From Spyradosoma sp004558035 (lineage in GTDB: Bacteria > Verrucomicrobiota > Verrucomicrobiia > Opitutales > UBA953), in the NCBI RefSeq assembly GCF_050314555.1, contig NZ_JBNPNH010000010.1, positions 1 through 64,000 on the forward strand: a stretch of DNA of 64,000 nt, written 5' to 3'. Positions 42,148-53,603 of this stretch are shown here, piece after piece. Both the position numbers and the translations under genes were made by a program. Each line of letters starts with the position of its first letter. Position 1 is the stretch's first letter. The notes under the pieces were generated by a model. The model ran no database searches. It saw only the letters and a program-made list of their open reading frames with translations, and was not told the DNA's origin.

Positions 42148-45100
42148 TCAAGCTTTCCGGCGGCGTCGACGCGTTCCCGCGAGCGCGAGCGCCCCGAGCC
42201 CCGCCAACAGCCCGAACATGCTCGGCTCCGGAATCGTCAGCGTCAGCGAAAGCGTGTTGTTCGCAAGCGTCCACTTAGCGCTGTCGAGCCACGCGGAATC
42301 TCCGCCGAGGAGCTCCCACGCGCCGTCCATGTCGTTCGTCACGTCGCCGGCGGAAAGCGTATTTCCGTAAATCGAGAACACCGCCGCCGTCATGATTTCG
42401 AACGTCTTTTCCGTGGCGGTGCTTTCCGCCGTCGCAGTCAGATTAGCGTAATCGATCACGAGCTTCGCGCCCCGTTCGAGCACGACGCCCGTGCCCTCCG
42501 CCGTGCCGAGATTCACGTTCGACGTCGAAATCTGCAGCTTCGCGCCCTTCACGACCGTAATCTTCGCAGGCGTTTTATCAACGTTAGAATTGGCGTTCAA
42601 AACCTGTGCCGTAAGTCTGCCGAGCGCATTCTCGTGCTCGACGACGAGCGTGCCCGTCGAAATCGTCGCGCCGCCCGTCCAGTTCGAATTGTCGCCGGAG
42701 AGCGTCAGCTTGCCGTCGCCAGTCTTCACCATCGTCTTCGGACGATCGCTGGTGTATAATTCGTTGGCATCACTCAACGTCCCGGAAAACAGCAAAGCGT
42801 CGTCCGCGCCGGTCACTTCGACCGTGAATTCCTTGCGCAGTTGAATCGCAGAGGAAACCGTGTTGTTCGTTCCCGTGGCGGTGATTTTTCCGCCAAAGGA
42901 ATTGAACGACGAGCCCCCTTCGCTCGAAATTTCCGTGTAGCCATGGAGCGTGATGTTCTTCGACAGCGTCAGGCTCGCGGCGGTACCGTTGGAATTCTTA
43001 TCCGCGACGATGAACTTCGCGAGATTGCCCTCGGCGCCCGTCATGACGATTTCGCCGGGCTCGTTGGTGTTGTTGTAATGGAACGAATCGTGCCCCGTCG
43101 CCTTGAGCGTACCGCCAGCCTTGACGTTGAACGTCGCCGTATGATTGGTGTCATTGCCAGTAAGCGTGAGCGTGCCGCCGTCGATGTTGATTTCGCCGCC
43201 GAGAACGACGCCCGACGTCAGATTCCACGTCGAACCGATGTTCAGGATTCCCGCGTTCGCCGCGAGCGTCGTCGTGCCCGTCGACGTCCCGCCGAGATTG
43301 ACCGTGCCAGCCCCAACACGCAATGTTCCGACGGAAGCCGTTCCGAAGACGTTCAGAGTTCCCGCGCCATCAATCGTTTCAAGGGTACCGGCACAAGAAA
43401 TCCCGTTGACCGTCGCCGTCGCGCCGCCAAAACGCGCCGTCACGCTGGAGTTGACCGTCAGTGTGCCGATAGTCGTCGAATCGCCATTGAACACAGAAAT
43501 TCCGTTGGCTTTGTTCCCCACGTAGGCGCCGATGTTCACCGTTCCCGTGAACGTGACGTCGCCGTCGTCCGACGAAGTCAGCGTTCCCGCGCCGCTCACG
43601 TTTCCTGAAATCGTCGCGCCCCGCCCCGAAGCGATTTTATTGTTTGCATAAGAGCGGATGTAACCGTTCTGACCATCTTTGATTTCGATGTCTTTCGTGA
43701 AATCCGCCGCGGCGTTATTGAAATGCAGCGCGGCGCTGTTGAGCACGATTTTCGACGCGCTGCCGAACGTGCTCGCGTTGGTGCCCGAGACGATCGCCTG
43801 AACGCCGCGCAGCTCGACCGTTCCCGTGAATTTCGCGTCCTCTCCCGCATCGCGCAAAGAAATCGTCGATTGAGCGGCATCTCCAAAGAAGTCTTCGACG
43901 TTTCCGACCACGGCGACCGTTCCCGAGCCCGAAACGGCGTTGTTCGTGCTGCCCGCGCCGAGAGCCAATGTCGAAGAACCGCTTTCGAGCACAATGCGGT
44001 CGCTGACCGTGAGGTTCCCGCCCTTGAGTGTAACCGTCTTGCCGGAAGCAATAGTCACAGTTCCCGCTGTCACGCCCGCGGCGTCGACCGCCACGGTGGC
44101 GTCCTTGGCGAACGTCACGTTGTCGCCGTTCATGAAGTCGGACTCAGTCGCCGAGCCCGCGACCGTCCAGACTTTTTCGCCGCCGTTGCTCCACTTATCG
44201 CCGTCCGTACCATTCCAAACCAAGTCGATGTTCGAGGAGGAAATCGTAAAGGACGACATAGTCGTATTGATGTTTGAAATCGTCTGGTGAGTGCCGCTCA
44301 AAACGAAGTCCGACGCATCAAGCCAAGACCAATTGATTGAACCGCCGCCGGAAACGACGGTGTAGGTTCCCGAAGCGAGCCCGAAGACGTCAATCGTCAG
44401 ATTTTCAGCAACGGACGCCATCCCGGAAACCGTGAACGCCGTACCACCGACCGCAAGGTTTCCGAGCAGAAGCCTCGTGCCGCTTTCAAGCGTAAGATCT
44501 TTCAGAGAAACGCCTGTATCGACCCTGACCGCCGCGCCGGTCTTCACCGTCAGCGCGGCCGTATCGGCTGAACCGAACGCCGTCGCGTTGCCCGCGACCA
44601 GCGTTCCCACCTCGACCGTCGTCGCGCCCGTGTAGGTGTTCGCGCCGCCGAGCGTCAGCGTTCCCGCGCCGCGCTTCGTCAGCGAGCCGGTCGCTTCGGA
44701 CGCGTCGGAAAGCACGCCGTTGAGAGTGACCTCGGAACCGGAAGCCGTCGCGGCAGCCGCCGCGCCCTCCGTGTAAATCTTTTTCGTCGTATCGACGACA
44801 ATCGCGCCGCCGAGCGCCATATCGCGCGAGGACGTCCACGAGTCCGCCAACGAGCCGATAGTGCCGGAGTTCAGGTTGAGCGTCTGCCCGGCCGCGATGC
44901 CGCTCGCGCCGATGTTCATCGTGCCGCCGGACAAGTTGAGCCTGACGGAGCCGCCGTTAACCGCCATCGCGAGACCGGCGTTAAGATTCAGTTCGCCGCC
45001 GGCGTTGACGTTCACGACGCCGGTACCGTCTTTGGAGGAGAGCGAGACGTTCGACAAGTTCAGCACGCCTGCGACGTTGAAGGTTTCGGTCGCGTCCCAG

Positions 45101-46578
45101 TGCGCAAGCTGGAACGAATGCGCAAAACCGACCGTCGCATTGGTTTTCGTTCCCGTGACGGTCATCACGGCATTATTCTTGATGTTGAACTCGCCGTTAG
45201 CCCTGCCGTCGGAGCTACCTACAAAATCCACGACCGTCAGCGACGCGGCGTTCGTGCCGTCGCCGAGATTGACCGTGCCGCCCTGCTGACGGAAGCCCTT
45301 AGAATCCGACGTGTTTCCCGAAACTTCTACCGCGGAATAAAGGTTCAGTGTGCCGCCGGTGACGTACACTCCGCCAAGCTCCGCCGCACTGTTGAAATTC
45401 GTCGTGCCGCCGGCAACGGTCACGCCCCCCGCCGTCAATCCGCCTGCGAACTCGCGAATTCCGGAAGAAACAGAGAGCGCGTCGGTGCCGAGATTCACCG
45501 CGCCGTCGAACTTCACCGTTCCCGAGAAAGATGCGAGATTGGAGAATTTCCCGTATGTTTCGGAATTAAAGGAGTCTTTGAAATTAATCGTTCCCGCACC
45601 TACGAGGTTGACGCCGGAAACGGTCGTCCCCAAAGCGACGTCCGCCGCGTTCAATGCGAGCGTCGCGCCGGAAAGAACATTGATTTCGTTTTGGAAACCA
45701 TTGAACGTCACGGTTCCGCCCGCGAGCGTAGTCGTTCCGCTCAAAACACGCAGGCGATTGAGCGTCACGCCTTCCGCTCCGACGGTGACCGTTCCCGTAC
45801 CGGAGAAATCCGCCGTGAGATTGTCCGCCGTAATGGCGCTCCACGCCTTGGCTTCCGGTTCCGTGCCGTCCGTGCACGACCAGGAAATGTCGCCCCAATT
45901 GACGTCTCCCGAGAGCGTCGCGCCCCAAATCCGTCCCGTCTGGTTAAAGATCTGAACGCCCGCGATGCCGCCGCGGGTTGTAGCACTGTTAGCGCTTGCC
46001 CCACCCTTGATTGAGAGAGAGGCGCCCGTAACTCCCGAAAGCGTCATGGAATTCACACCCGGAGCAATCGTAGTATTTTGAGACACACCCCATGCTTCGT
46101 TGCCCGCGACGGCGATGCCGCCGGCGGAAGTGTAAACTGTGCCGTTTATGGTCACAGCCGAGAAGTTCGCATTCGGGGTATCCGTCGCGGCGAGAACAAC
46201 GACGTCGTAAACCGTATAAGAAATATTGCTGACTGTTATCTGCGCCCGATTGTCGCCGTCGTCGAGGTAGCCAGTAAGCACTTCGTCGGCTTCAGTGAGA
46301 CCCGTTGTATAGGTGTTCTTGGACGACCACGTGATGGTCGCGGAAGAATTCGTCCCATCGGAAAAGAAGAGCGTCTGCGCCGTGGACTGACTTGCGCCGT
46401 CTTCGTTGTTCCACATGCCGTTCTCGGTGTCGTTGTCCACAGAAACGGCGTCGGTGTCGCTTCTTCCGCCTGTGAAGTTGATCAGAATCGTGTCGGCGCT
46501 TCCTGCGCCGAACGCGGGAACGCTAAGGGCGCTCGCGGCGGCGAGGAGGGAGGTGAGGAGTAATTTTGAGTTTTTCAT
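42148..46578 (-). CDS. Giant PEP-CTERM surface protein with autotransporter-type repeats
   Basis: About 1,476 residues from the start at 46578. Signal peptide MKNSKLLLTSLLAAASALS then VPAFGAG. The body is a long beta-helix of Gly/Thr/Asn-rich strands with the autotransporter-associated repeat GSLTKRGAGTLTLGGANTYTG near residue 660-690 and again TMVKTGDGKLTLSGDNSNWTG near 1300. The C-terminus is a textbook PEP-CTERM signal: IPEPSMFGLLAGLGALALAG followed by TRRRRRKA. It should be cut and handed on by an exosortase; the EpsI-like protein at 6389-7138 is the only exosortase partner seen here. A Met 18 codons upstream is rejected because the signal peptide would be displaced. Probably an extracellular adhesin or matrix component. 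Confidence 0.87.
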   Translation of the reverse strand: MKNSKLLLTSLLAAASALSVPAFGAGSADTILINFTGGRSDTDAVSVDNDTENGMWNNEDGASQSTAQTLFFSDGTNSSATITWSSKNTYTTGLTEADEVLTGYLDDGDNRAQITVSNISYTVYDVVVLAATDTPNANFSAVTINGTVYTSAGGIAVAGNEAWGVSQNTTIAPGVNSMTLSGVTGASLSIKGGASANSATTRGGIAGVQIFNQTGRIWGATLSGDVNWGDISWSCTDGTEPEAKAWSAITADNLTADFSGTGTVTVGAEGVTLNRLRVLSGTTTLAGGTVTFNGFQNEINVLSGATLALNAADVALGTTVSGVNLVGAGTINFKDSFNSETYGKFSNLASFSGTVKFDGAVNLGTDALSVSSGIREFAGGLTAGGVTVAGGTTNFNSAAELGGVYVTGGTLNLYSAVEVSGNTSDSKGFRQQGGTVNLGDGTNAASLTVVDFVGSSDGRANGEFNIKNNAVMTVTGTKTNATVGFAHSFQLAHWDATETFNVAGVLNLSNVSLSSKDGTGVVNVNAGGELNLNAGLAMAVNGGSVRLNLSGGTMNIGASGIAAGQTLNLNSGTIGSLADSWTSSRDMALGGAIVVDTTKKIYTEGAAAAATASGSEVTLNGVLSDASEATGSLTKRGAGTLTLGGANTYTGATTVEVGTLVAGNATAFGSADTAALTVKTGAAVRVDTGVSLKDLTLESGTRLLLGNLAVGGTAFTVSGMASVAENLTIDVFGLASGTYTVVSGGGSINWSWLDASDFVLSGTHQTISNINTTMSSFTISSSNIDLVWNGTDGDKWSNGGEKVWTVAGSATESDFMNGDNVTFAKDATVAVDAAGVTAGTVTIASGKTVTLKGGNLTVSDRIVLESGSSTLALGAGSTNNAVSGSGTVAVVGNVEDFFGDAAQSTISLRDAGEDAKFTGTVELRGVQAIVSGTNASTFGSASKIVLNSAALHFNNAAADFTKDIEIKDGQNGYIRSYANNKIASGRGATISGNVSGAGTLTSSDDGDVTFTGTVNIGAYVGNKANGISVFNGDSTTIGTLTVNSSVTARFGGATATVNGISCAGTLETIDGAGTLNVFGTASVGTLRVGAGTVNLGGTSTGTTTLAANAGILNIGSTWNLTSGVVLGGEINIDGGTLTLTGNDTNHTATFNVKAGGTLKATGHDSFHYNNTNEPGEIVMTGAEGNLAKFIVADKNSNGTAASLTLSKNITLHGYTEISSEGGSSFNSFGGKITATGTNNTVSSAIQLRKEFTVEVTGADDALLFSGTLSDANELYTSDRPKTMVKTGDGKLTLSGDNSNWTGGATISTGTLVVEHENALGRLTAQVLNANSNVDKTPAKITVVKGAKLQISTSNVNLGTAEGTGVVLERGAKLVIDYANLTATAESTATEKTFEIMTAAVFSIYGNTLSAGDVTNDMDGAWELLGGDSAWLDSAKWTLANNTLSLTLTIPEPSMFGLLAGLGALALAGTRRRRRKA

Positions 46579-47085
46579 GATTTTTCTTAGTGTTTTTTGA
46601 ATTTTGAAAAGGGGCGAAAAATCATGAGGCACGGGCGCGCGAAAGCCCGCGACGCGCGGGAACGCGACGCGACGAAGGCAGCGGAAAACTGCTTTTGCGG
46701 ATCATGATTGTTTCTTAGTGCGGCGAAGCCTTTTCGGGGCGTTCGCGGAATTTTTCTTGGTGTTTTGTGTTAAACTGCAGGAGATTTTCGGCTTCCCGCC
46801 GCGCGGACGCAAGAAAAAATCTCCCGCGGAGAAAGAACGACTTAAAGAAAAGTTTCTGCGGGAAGATTTCGAGGGCAAGCGAGACGCTTACCCTCCTATA
46901 AAAGGCTTTTTTCTCTTCTGTTCCTTCCCGGTTCAAAAAAATTTGCCTCTGCGGATTTCGATGAAGCGACTGGAAAGATCGCTTCCCCAAAAGAAAATTT
47001 GTGCAGACGGATTTCGAGAAGCGACAAGTGAGCGAAGCGTGGAGCCATGTCGCTTCGGGCAAATCTCTCTTTGCTCCCGAAGCGC

Positions 47086-47320
47086 GTTCCCGCATGAAAT
47101 GCGAAACAGAAATAACCCCATGCGGCGACGCCGCTTGGGGCTGCGCCCGCAAGCCCACACGCGCTTGAAAAGCGCAACTGCCTCGCGGGAACGCCGCGCC
47201 GAGAAACCGTCGAACGTTTCGGGAGGTTGCGCCTTTCAGGCGCGGCGCATGTGCGGGTTGTTCCCCAAGCGCGCGCTTCGCCGCGCGCATGGGGTTACGT
47301 TTGTTTCGCCCCGTCGGGGC
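47086..47320 (-). repeat. Structured repeat C, copy 3
   Basis: 235-bp copy in reverse orientation. As in copy 1, it is joined on its right side to GCGCTTCGGGAGCAAAGA and then hairpin A, so C plus A is a ~330-bp composite present twice in the window in opposite orientations. Confidence 0.85.
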
Positions 47321-47516
47321 GCGGAAAAAGCTTAAAGCTTAAGGGGTAACGCTTAAAGGGAAGTTTGTGCGGGCGGATTTCGAGGGCAAGCGAGACGCTT
47401 ACCCTCCTTTCCGTTCCTCTGTTTTTCTGTTCCTCTGTGTTTAGAAAAGCTTAAAGGGAAGTTTGTGCGGGCAGATTTCGAAAAGCGGCAGGAATGTCGC
47501 CTCCTGCTCCGGGCGC

Positions 47517-47552
47517 AAAAAAACTCCCGCGGGAGGCGCGGGAGTTTTTCGG
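47517..47552 (-). terminator. Terminator of galK
   Basis: AAACTCCCGC (47521-47530) pairs with GCGGGAGTTT (47538-47547); on the minus strand the stem is followed by a T-run. Here the stem word is GCGGGAG, one base off the recurring word. Confidence 0.75.
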
Positions 47553-47564
47553 GAGGGAGTTCCG

Positions 47565-48713
47565 TCACTCGACGAGGCCGGCGCCGGGACCGGTCGTCGT
47601 GCGGAAGAACTTCGGGAACGCGCCGAATTTCGCGTGGAATTTTTCCGCGACTTCCTTCGCCTGGGCTTCGGAGAAGTTTTCGTTCGTGAGCGCGATGGCG
47701 ATGCCGCCGAAGCCGCCGCCGGAAAGGCGCGCGCCGTACACGTTCTTCTGCGCGGAAAGCTCGGTGACGAGGAAGTCGATTTCCTTGCAGGAGTTTTCGA
47801 AGAGGAAGCGCGAGCTCATGTGCGAAGCCTTCATCAGGTCGCCGACGGCCTCGAGGTCGCCGACGGCGAGCGCGCGTTCCATTTCATGGACGCGTCGGTT
47901 TTCGCAGACGACGTGCATCGCGCGGTTGAAGGTCTCCGGCGAGAGCTTGGACTTGTTCGCTTCGACGGCGCTGGCTTCGGCGTCCGCGAGGCAGGTGATC
48001 TTCGGGTCGTATTTCGCGAGCGTTTCGGCGGCCTCCATGCAGGAGGCGTGGCGCTTCGCGTAGTCGCCGGCGACGAGCGCGTGCTTCACGCCGGAATTGA
48101 AGACCCAGAAATACGTTCCCGCCGGGAGCGGCAGCGTGGAGAATTCTTCCGCCTTGCAGTCGATGCGGACGATGGCGTCCTTTTCGCCGAAGCCGGAGAC
48201 GCCCTGGTCGAGAATGCCGCAGGGCATGCCGACGAAATTGTTTTCCGCCGCCTTGCCGATGCGGACGGTGTCGATCTTGGAAAGCGGGAAGTCGTAAAGC
48301 TTGCAGAGCGCGTAGGCGGTCGCGAGCTCGATCGCCGCGGAGGAGCTGACGCCCGCTCCCGTCGGCACGGTCGAGGTGTCCGCGAGGTTGAAGCCCTTGT
48401 CCGCCTTCATGCCCGCCTCGCGGAGCATCGCGAAGACGCCGAGCGGGTAGTTCATGAATTTCTGTTTCTTTTCCTGCAGGGCGACTTCGGAGAGCTTCAC
48501 CTTGCCGAAGCAGCGCAGACCTTCGGAAGCCATGTGGATTTCGTCGTCGTCGCGCATCGAGACCGCGACGGTGATGTGGTTTTCGATGGCGACGCCCATG
48601 ACGACGCCCTTGTTGTAGTCGACGTGATTGCCGATGAATTCGAGACGGCCCGGAGCCTGGGCGACCGCCGTCGGTTCGCAGTTGAACTGAGATTTGAAGT
48701 ATTCCTTGATCAT
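47565..48713 (-). CDS. galK: Galactokinase
   Basis: GHMP kinase of 382 residues phosphorylating galactose in the Leloir pathway. APGRLEFIGNHVDYNKGVV is the galactose signature, VPTGAGVSSSAAIELATA the ATP loop, and GARLSGGGFGGIAIAL the third GHMP motif. The signature differs from the common GExTDYN: Glu is replaced by Asn in GNHVDYN, a variant I associate with divergent GalK-like enzymes, so activity on other sugars is possible. galT and galE are not adjacent. A secreted beta-galactosidase at 15.8-19.8 kb could supply galactose. Confidence 0.9.
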   Translation of the reverse strand: MIKEYFKSQFNCEPTAVAQAPGRLEFIGNHVDYNKGVVMGVAIENHITVAVSMRDDDEIHMASEGLRCFGKVKLSEVALQEKKQKFMNYPLGVFAMLREAGMKADKGFNLADTSTVPTGAGVSSSAAIELATAYALCKLYDFPLSKIDTVRIGKAAENNFVGMPCGILDQGVSGFGEKDAIVRIDCKAEEFSTLPLPAGTYFWVFNSGVKHALVAGDYAKRHASCMEAAETLAKYDPKITCLADAEASAVEANKSKLSPETFNRAMHVVCENRRVHEMERALAVGDLEAVGDLMKASHMSSRFLFENSCKEIDFLVTELSAQKNVYGARLSGGGFGGIAIALTNENFSEAQAKEVAEKFHAKFGAFPKFFRTTTGPGAGLVE

Positions 48714-48815
48714 GACTTAGGGTAATGAAATGGATTGGATGTTTTGCGTTTCGCGGGAGCGATTTAAGCAGAAACGCGCGGAGATTTCACGCGGAAACTT
48801 GCGGGAACGCGCGCG

Positions 48816-50618
<1,803 letters not shown>

Positions 50619-50748
50619 GTCTGAAAAAATTTGAACGGGCATTAAACACGAAAACGCCCTCCCGCGCAACCCCGCGCGGCGTTCCCGCGGATTTTCCGCG
50701 CGGGAACGCGCTTGCGGGGCGGGGCGGAACAATGTTTGATAAAACGCC

Positions 50749-52101
50749 ATGTTCGAAAACCTGACCGACAAGATGACCAACGCGCTGCGCAATCTGCGCG
50801 GTCTCGGCAAAATTTCCGAATCCAACATCGCGGACGCGCTCGCCGAAGTGCGCACCGCGCTGCTTTCCGCCGACGTGCATTTCCGCGTCGCGCGCGAGTT
50901 CTGCGAACGCGTCAAGGAACAGTGCCTCGGGCAGGCGGTGCTCGCGAGCGTCACGCCCGGGCAGATGGCGGTGAAGATCATTCACGACGAACTCGTGCGC
51001 CTGCTCGGCGAGGATTCGACGAAATTCTCGCCCGTGCGCCCGCTCAAGATCATGCTCGTCGGGCTGCACGGGAGCGGCAAGACGACGTCCGCCGGCAAGC
51101 TCGCGCGCTACCTGCGCGCGCACGGCAACTACCGCCCCGCGCTCGTCGCGTGCGACGTGTATCGCCCCGCCGCGATCGACCAGCTCGAAACGCTCGCGAA
51201 GGCCACGGGAACGCCGTTCTTCTGCGACCGCGAGTCGAAGGACGTTCCCGCCATCGGCGAAAAATTTCTGCGCGAGGCGCTGAACGCCTCCGCCGACCTC
51301 GTGATCTTCGACACCGCCGGGCGCCTGCAGATCGACGAGACGCTGATCGAGGAGATCAAGCGTCTGCGGGAACGCGTGCGGCCCGACGAGACGCTGCTCG
51401 TCGCCGACGCCGCGCTCGGGCAAGAAGCCGTCAACGTCGCCCGGCATTTCCACGAGGCCGTCGGCCTCACGGGCATCGTTCTGACGAAGCTCGACGGCGA
51501 CGCGCGCGGCGGCGCGGCGCTCTCGATGAAGGCGGTCACGGGCGTGCCGATCAAGTTCATGGGCACGGGCGAAAAGCTCGAGGATTTTTCGCCGTTCCAT
51601 CCCGACCGCATGGCGCAGCGCATTCTCGGCATGGGCGACGTCGTTTCGCTCGTCGAAAAGGCGCAGGAGACGATCGACCAAAAGGAGGCCGAACGCCTCG
51701 CCGAAAAGATGAAGAAGGCGGATTTCGACCTCGAGGATTTTCTCGCGCAGCTGCAGCAGATGAAGAAGATGGGGCCGCTCGGCAGCATCATGAAGATGAT
51801 GCCCGGCATGAGCGGCGTTCAGGTCGGCGAAAAGGAGGAGCGCAAGCTCAAGCGTACCGAGGCGATCATTCAGTCGATGACGAAGAAGGAGCGCGCCCGC
51901 CCGGAGATTCTGAACGGCTCGCGCCGCGCGCGCATCGCGAAGGGCTCGGGGACGAAGGTGTCCGACGTGAACGCGCTGCTGAAGCAGTTTTCGCAGATGC
52001 GGCAGATGATGAAGATGCTCAAGGGCGGCAAGATGAAGGCGCTGATGCGCGGCCTCGGCGGGAAAATCCCCGGCATGGGCGGCGGCAGGTTCCCGTTCTG
52101 A
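50749..52101 (+). CDS. ffh: Signal recognition particle protein
   Basis: GTPase that binds 4.5S RNA and nascent signal sequences. 450 residues: N-terminal helix bundle (KMTNALRNLRGLGKISESN), G domain with VGLHGSGKTTSAGKLARYL, ACDVYRPAAIDQL, DTAGRLQ and TKLDGDARGGAALS, then the Met-rich M domain (LQQMKKMGPLGSIMKMMPG, FSQMRQMMKMLKGGKM). P-loop is GLHGSGKT where many have GLQGSGKT. Divergent partner lepA also acts on ribosomes. No SRP RNA gene was recognised nearby. Confidence 0.96.
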   Translation: MFENLTDKMTNALRNLRGLGKISESNIADALAEVRTALLSADVHFRVAREFCERVKEQCLGQAVLASVTPGQMAVKIIHDELVRLLGEDSTKFSPVRPLKIMLVGLHGSGKTTSAGKLARYLRAHGNYRPALVACDVYRPAAIDQLETLAKATGTPFFCDRESKDVPAIGEKFLREALNASADLVIFDTAGRLQIDETLIEEIKRLRERVRPDETLLVADAALGQEAVNVARHFHEAVGLTGIVLTKLDGDARGGAALSMKAVTGVPIKFMGTGEKLEDFSPFHPDRMAQRILGMGDVVSLVEKAQETIDQKEAERLAEKMKKADFDLEDFLAQLQQMKKMGPLGSIMKMMPGMSGVQVGEKEERKLKRTEAIIQSMTKKERARPEILNGSRRARIAKGSGTKVSDVNALLKQFSQMRQMMKMLKGGKMKALMRGLGGKIPGMGGGRFPF

Positions 52102-52171
52102 GAAACGCGGAAACGCGGATTTTTAACGGAGGGCGCCCGTCGCGGGAACGCGCGCGGCGCCATTTCTGTAT

Positions 52172-52200
52172 TTGCGTTGCGGTGCGGGAAGGCTTATAGT
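52172..52200 (+). promoter_or_regulatory. Sigma-70-type promoter of lysC
   Basis: TTGCGT (52172-52177), 17-bp spacer, TATAGT (52195-52200), 19 bp before the ATG. This is the best promoter match in the window and implies a leader of only about 12 bases. Confidence 0.65.
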
Positions 52201-52219
52201 CGGGCAATTTAGTAAAAAG

Positions 52220-53449
52220 ATGGCACTCATCGTTCAGAAATACGGCGGAACCTCCGTCGGCAATGTGGACCGCATCAAGAACGTCGCGGCTAAGATCAAG
52301 AGCTTTTGGGATCGGGGCGACAAGGTCGTCGTCGTCGTTTCCGCGCGCAGCGGCGTGACGAACGAACTGATCGCGCGGGCGAAGTCGATTTCGCCGAACC
52401 CGAGCGAACGCGAGATGGACATGATGCTCGCGACCGGCGAGCAGGAGACGATCGCGCTGACGGCGATGGCGCTGCACGCGATCGGCGTTCCCGCCGTTTC
52501 GCGCACGGGCGCGCAGGCCGGCATCATCACGGACGTCTGCCATTCCCGCGCCCACATTTCGCGGCTGACGGGCGGCGACATCCTCGACCGGCTCGAAGAA
52601 GGCAAGGTCGTCATCGTCGCGGGCTTCCAGGGGATTTCCTCCGACAACGAGATCACGACGCTCGGCCGCGGCGGGAGCGACCTCACCGCGATCGCGCTCG
52701 CGGCGGCGATCAAGGCGGACGTGTGCCAGATCTACACGGACGTGGACGGCGTGTACACCGCCGACCCGCGCATCGTCCTCAAGGCACGCAAGCTGCAGCG
52801 CATCTGCTACGAAGAAATGCTCGAAATGGCGTCGAACGGCTCGAAGGTCATGCAGTCGCGTTCGGTCGAATTCGCGCAGAAATACGGCGTCACCTTCGAA
52901 GTGCGCTCCTCTTTCAACAATCAACCAGGAACCATCGTGAAATCGTTTGAAAAAACCATGGAAGACGCCGTCGTTTCCGGCGTCGCTCTCGACCGCACGC
53001 AGACGCGCGTCACCGTCGGCGATCTGCCCGACACGCCCGCCGCGATCGCGGCGATCTTCGACGCGCTCGGCGAAGCCGCCGTCAGCGTGGACCTCATCGT
53101 CAAGAACGTCGCCAAAAGCGCGGGCGCCGCGAATCTCACCTTCTCCGTGAACACCGACCAGGTGCAGCGCGCGGAAAAGGCGATCGGCGAAGCGCTGAAG
53201 AAGATCGGCTCGGGCACGTTCCGCTCCTCCGGCGAAATCGCGAAGGTCTCCATCGTCGGCGTCGGCATGACGTCCCACCCCGGCGTCGCGGGAACGCTCT
53301 TCCGCGCGCTCTCCGAGGCGGGCATCAATTCGGAGCTCGTGACGACCTCCGAAATCAAGATTTCCGTCGGCGTCGCTCCGGACAAGGCGGACGACGCCGT
53401 GCGCGCGATCCACGCGGCGTTCGGGCTCGACGCTCCCGCCGCGCAGTAA
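52220..53449 (+). CDS. lysC: Aspartate kinase
   Basis: First step of the aspartate family (Lys, Met, Thr). 409 residues: catalytic domain with IVQKYGGTSVGNVDRIKNVA, VVVVSARSGVTNELI, ATGEQETIALTA, FQGISSDNEITTLGRGGSDLTAIAL and YTDVDGVYTADPR; then two ACT domains (VSGVALDRTQTRVTVGDLP; VSIVGVGMTSHPGVAGTLF) that sense Lys or Thr. Length is that of the alpha/beta LysC class. A strong terminator follows at 53473. Confidence 0.96.
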   Translation: MALIVQKYGGTSVGNVDRIKNVAAKIKSFWDRGDKVVVVVSARSGVTNELIARAKSISPNPSEREMDMMLATGEQETIALTAMALHAIGVPAVSRTGAQAGIITDVCHSRAHISRLTGGDILDRLEEGKVVIVAGFQGISSDNEITTLGRGGSDLTAIALAAAIKADVCQIYTDVDGVYTADPRIVLKARKLQRICYEEMLEMASNGSKVMQSRSVEFAQKYGVTFEVRSSFNNQPGTIVKSFEKTMEDAVVSGVALDRTQTRVTVGDLPDTPAAIAAIFDALGEAAVSVDLIVKNVAKSAGAANLTFSVNTDQVQRAEKAIGEALKKIGSGTFRSSGEIAKVSIVGVGMTSHPGVAGTLFRALSEAGINSELVTTSEIKISVGVAPDKADDAVRAIHAAFGLDAPAAQ

Positions 53450-53472
53450 GCCGCTTCCGCGGCGCGCCCGCG

Positions 53473-53510
53473 AAACGTTCCCGCCGCTTTCCGCGCGGGA
53501 ACGTTTTTTT
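53473..53510 (+). terminator. Terminator of lysC
   Basis: AAACGTTCCCGC (53473-53484) pairs with GCGGGAACGTTT (53495-53506), followed by four more T. Both arms are the recurring word. Confidence 0.85.
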
Positions 53511-53603
53511 GCGCGCGGGCGGAGGCTCCGCCGTCAAAAATGATTTGAAAAATTTTTCGTTTTGCCGAAAATCTAAGCTTTCTTACCCGATAATCGTTGA
53601 ACC

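Larger units (their letters stand above)
46579..47564. repeat. Repeat-packed intergenic zone 3
   Basis: Nearly 1 kb between the PEP-CTERM start and the galK end. 46579-46848 has no repeat; a frame there reading PPRGRKKKSPAEKERLKEKF may be a gene relic but has no good start or end. From 46849 the minus-strand repeats run: hairpin B (46849-46907), hairpin A (about 47001-47063), repeat C (47086-47320), TTAAGCTT run, hairpin B with the CAGAGGAACAG word (47361-47443), hairpin GCGGCAGGAATGTCGC (47485-47501), and the galK terminator. The set mirrors zone 1 in opposite orientation. Confidence 0.75.

Noticed and set aside
46718..47000. A gene around PPRGRKKKSPAEKERLKEKF
   Set aside because: The segment looks protein-like for about 30 codons but runs straight into repeat DNA with no proper end; kept only as a possible relic.
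37616..47564. CRISPR array
   Set aside because: The repeats are of several kinds, irregularly spaced and without equal-length spacers; no cas genes.
50619..50981. N-terminal extension of lepA
   Set aside because: It would overlap the ffh start region and encode Ser/Arg-rich residues foreign to LepA, whose normal start is at 50618.
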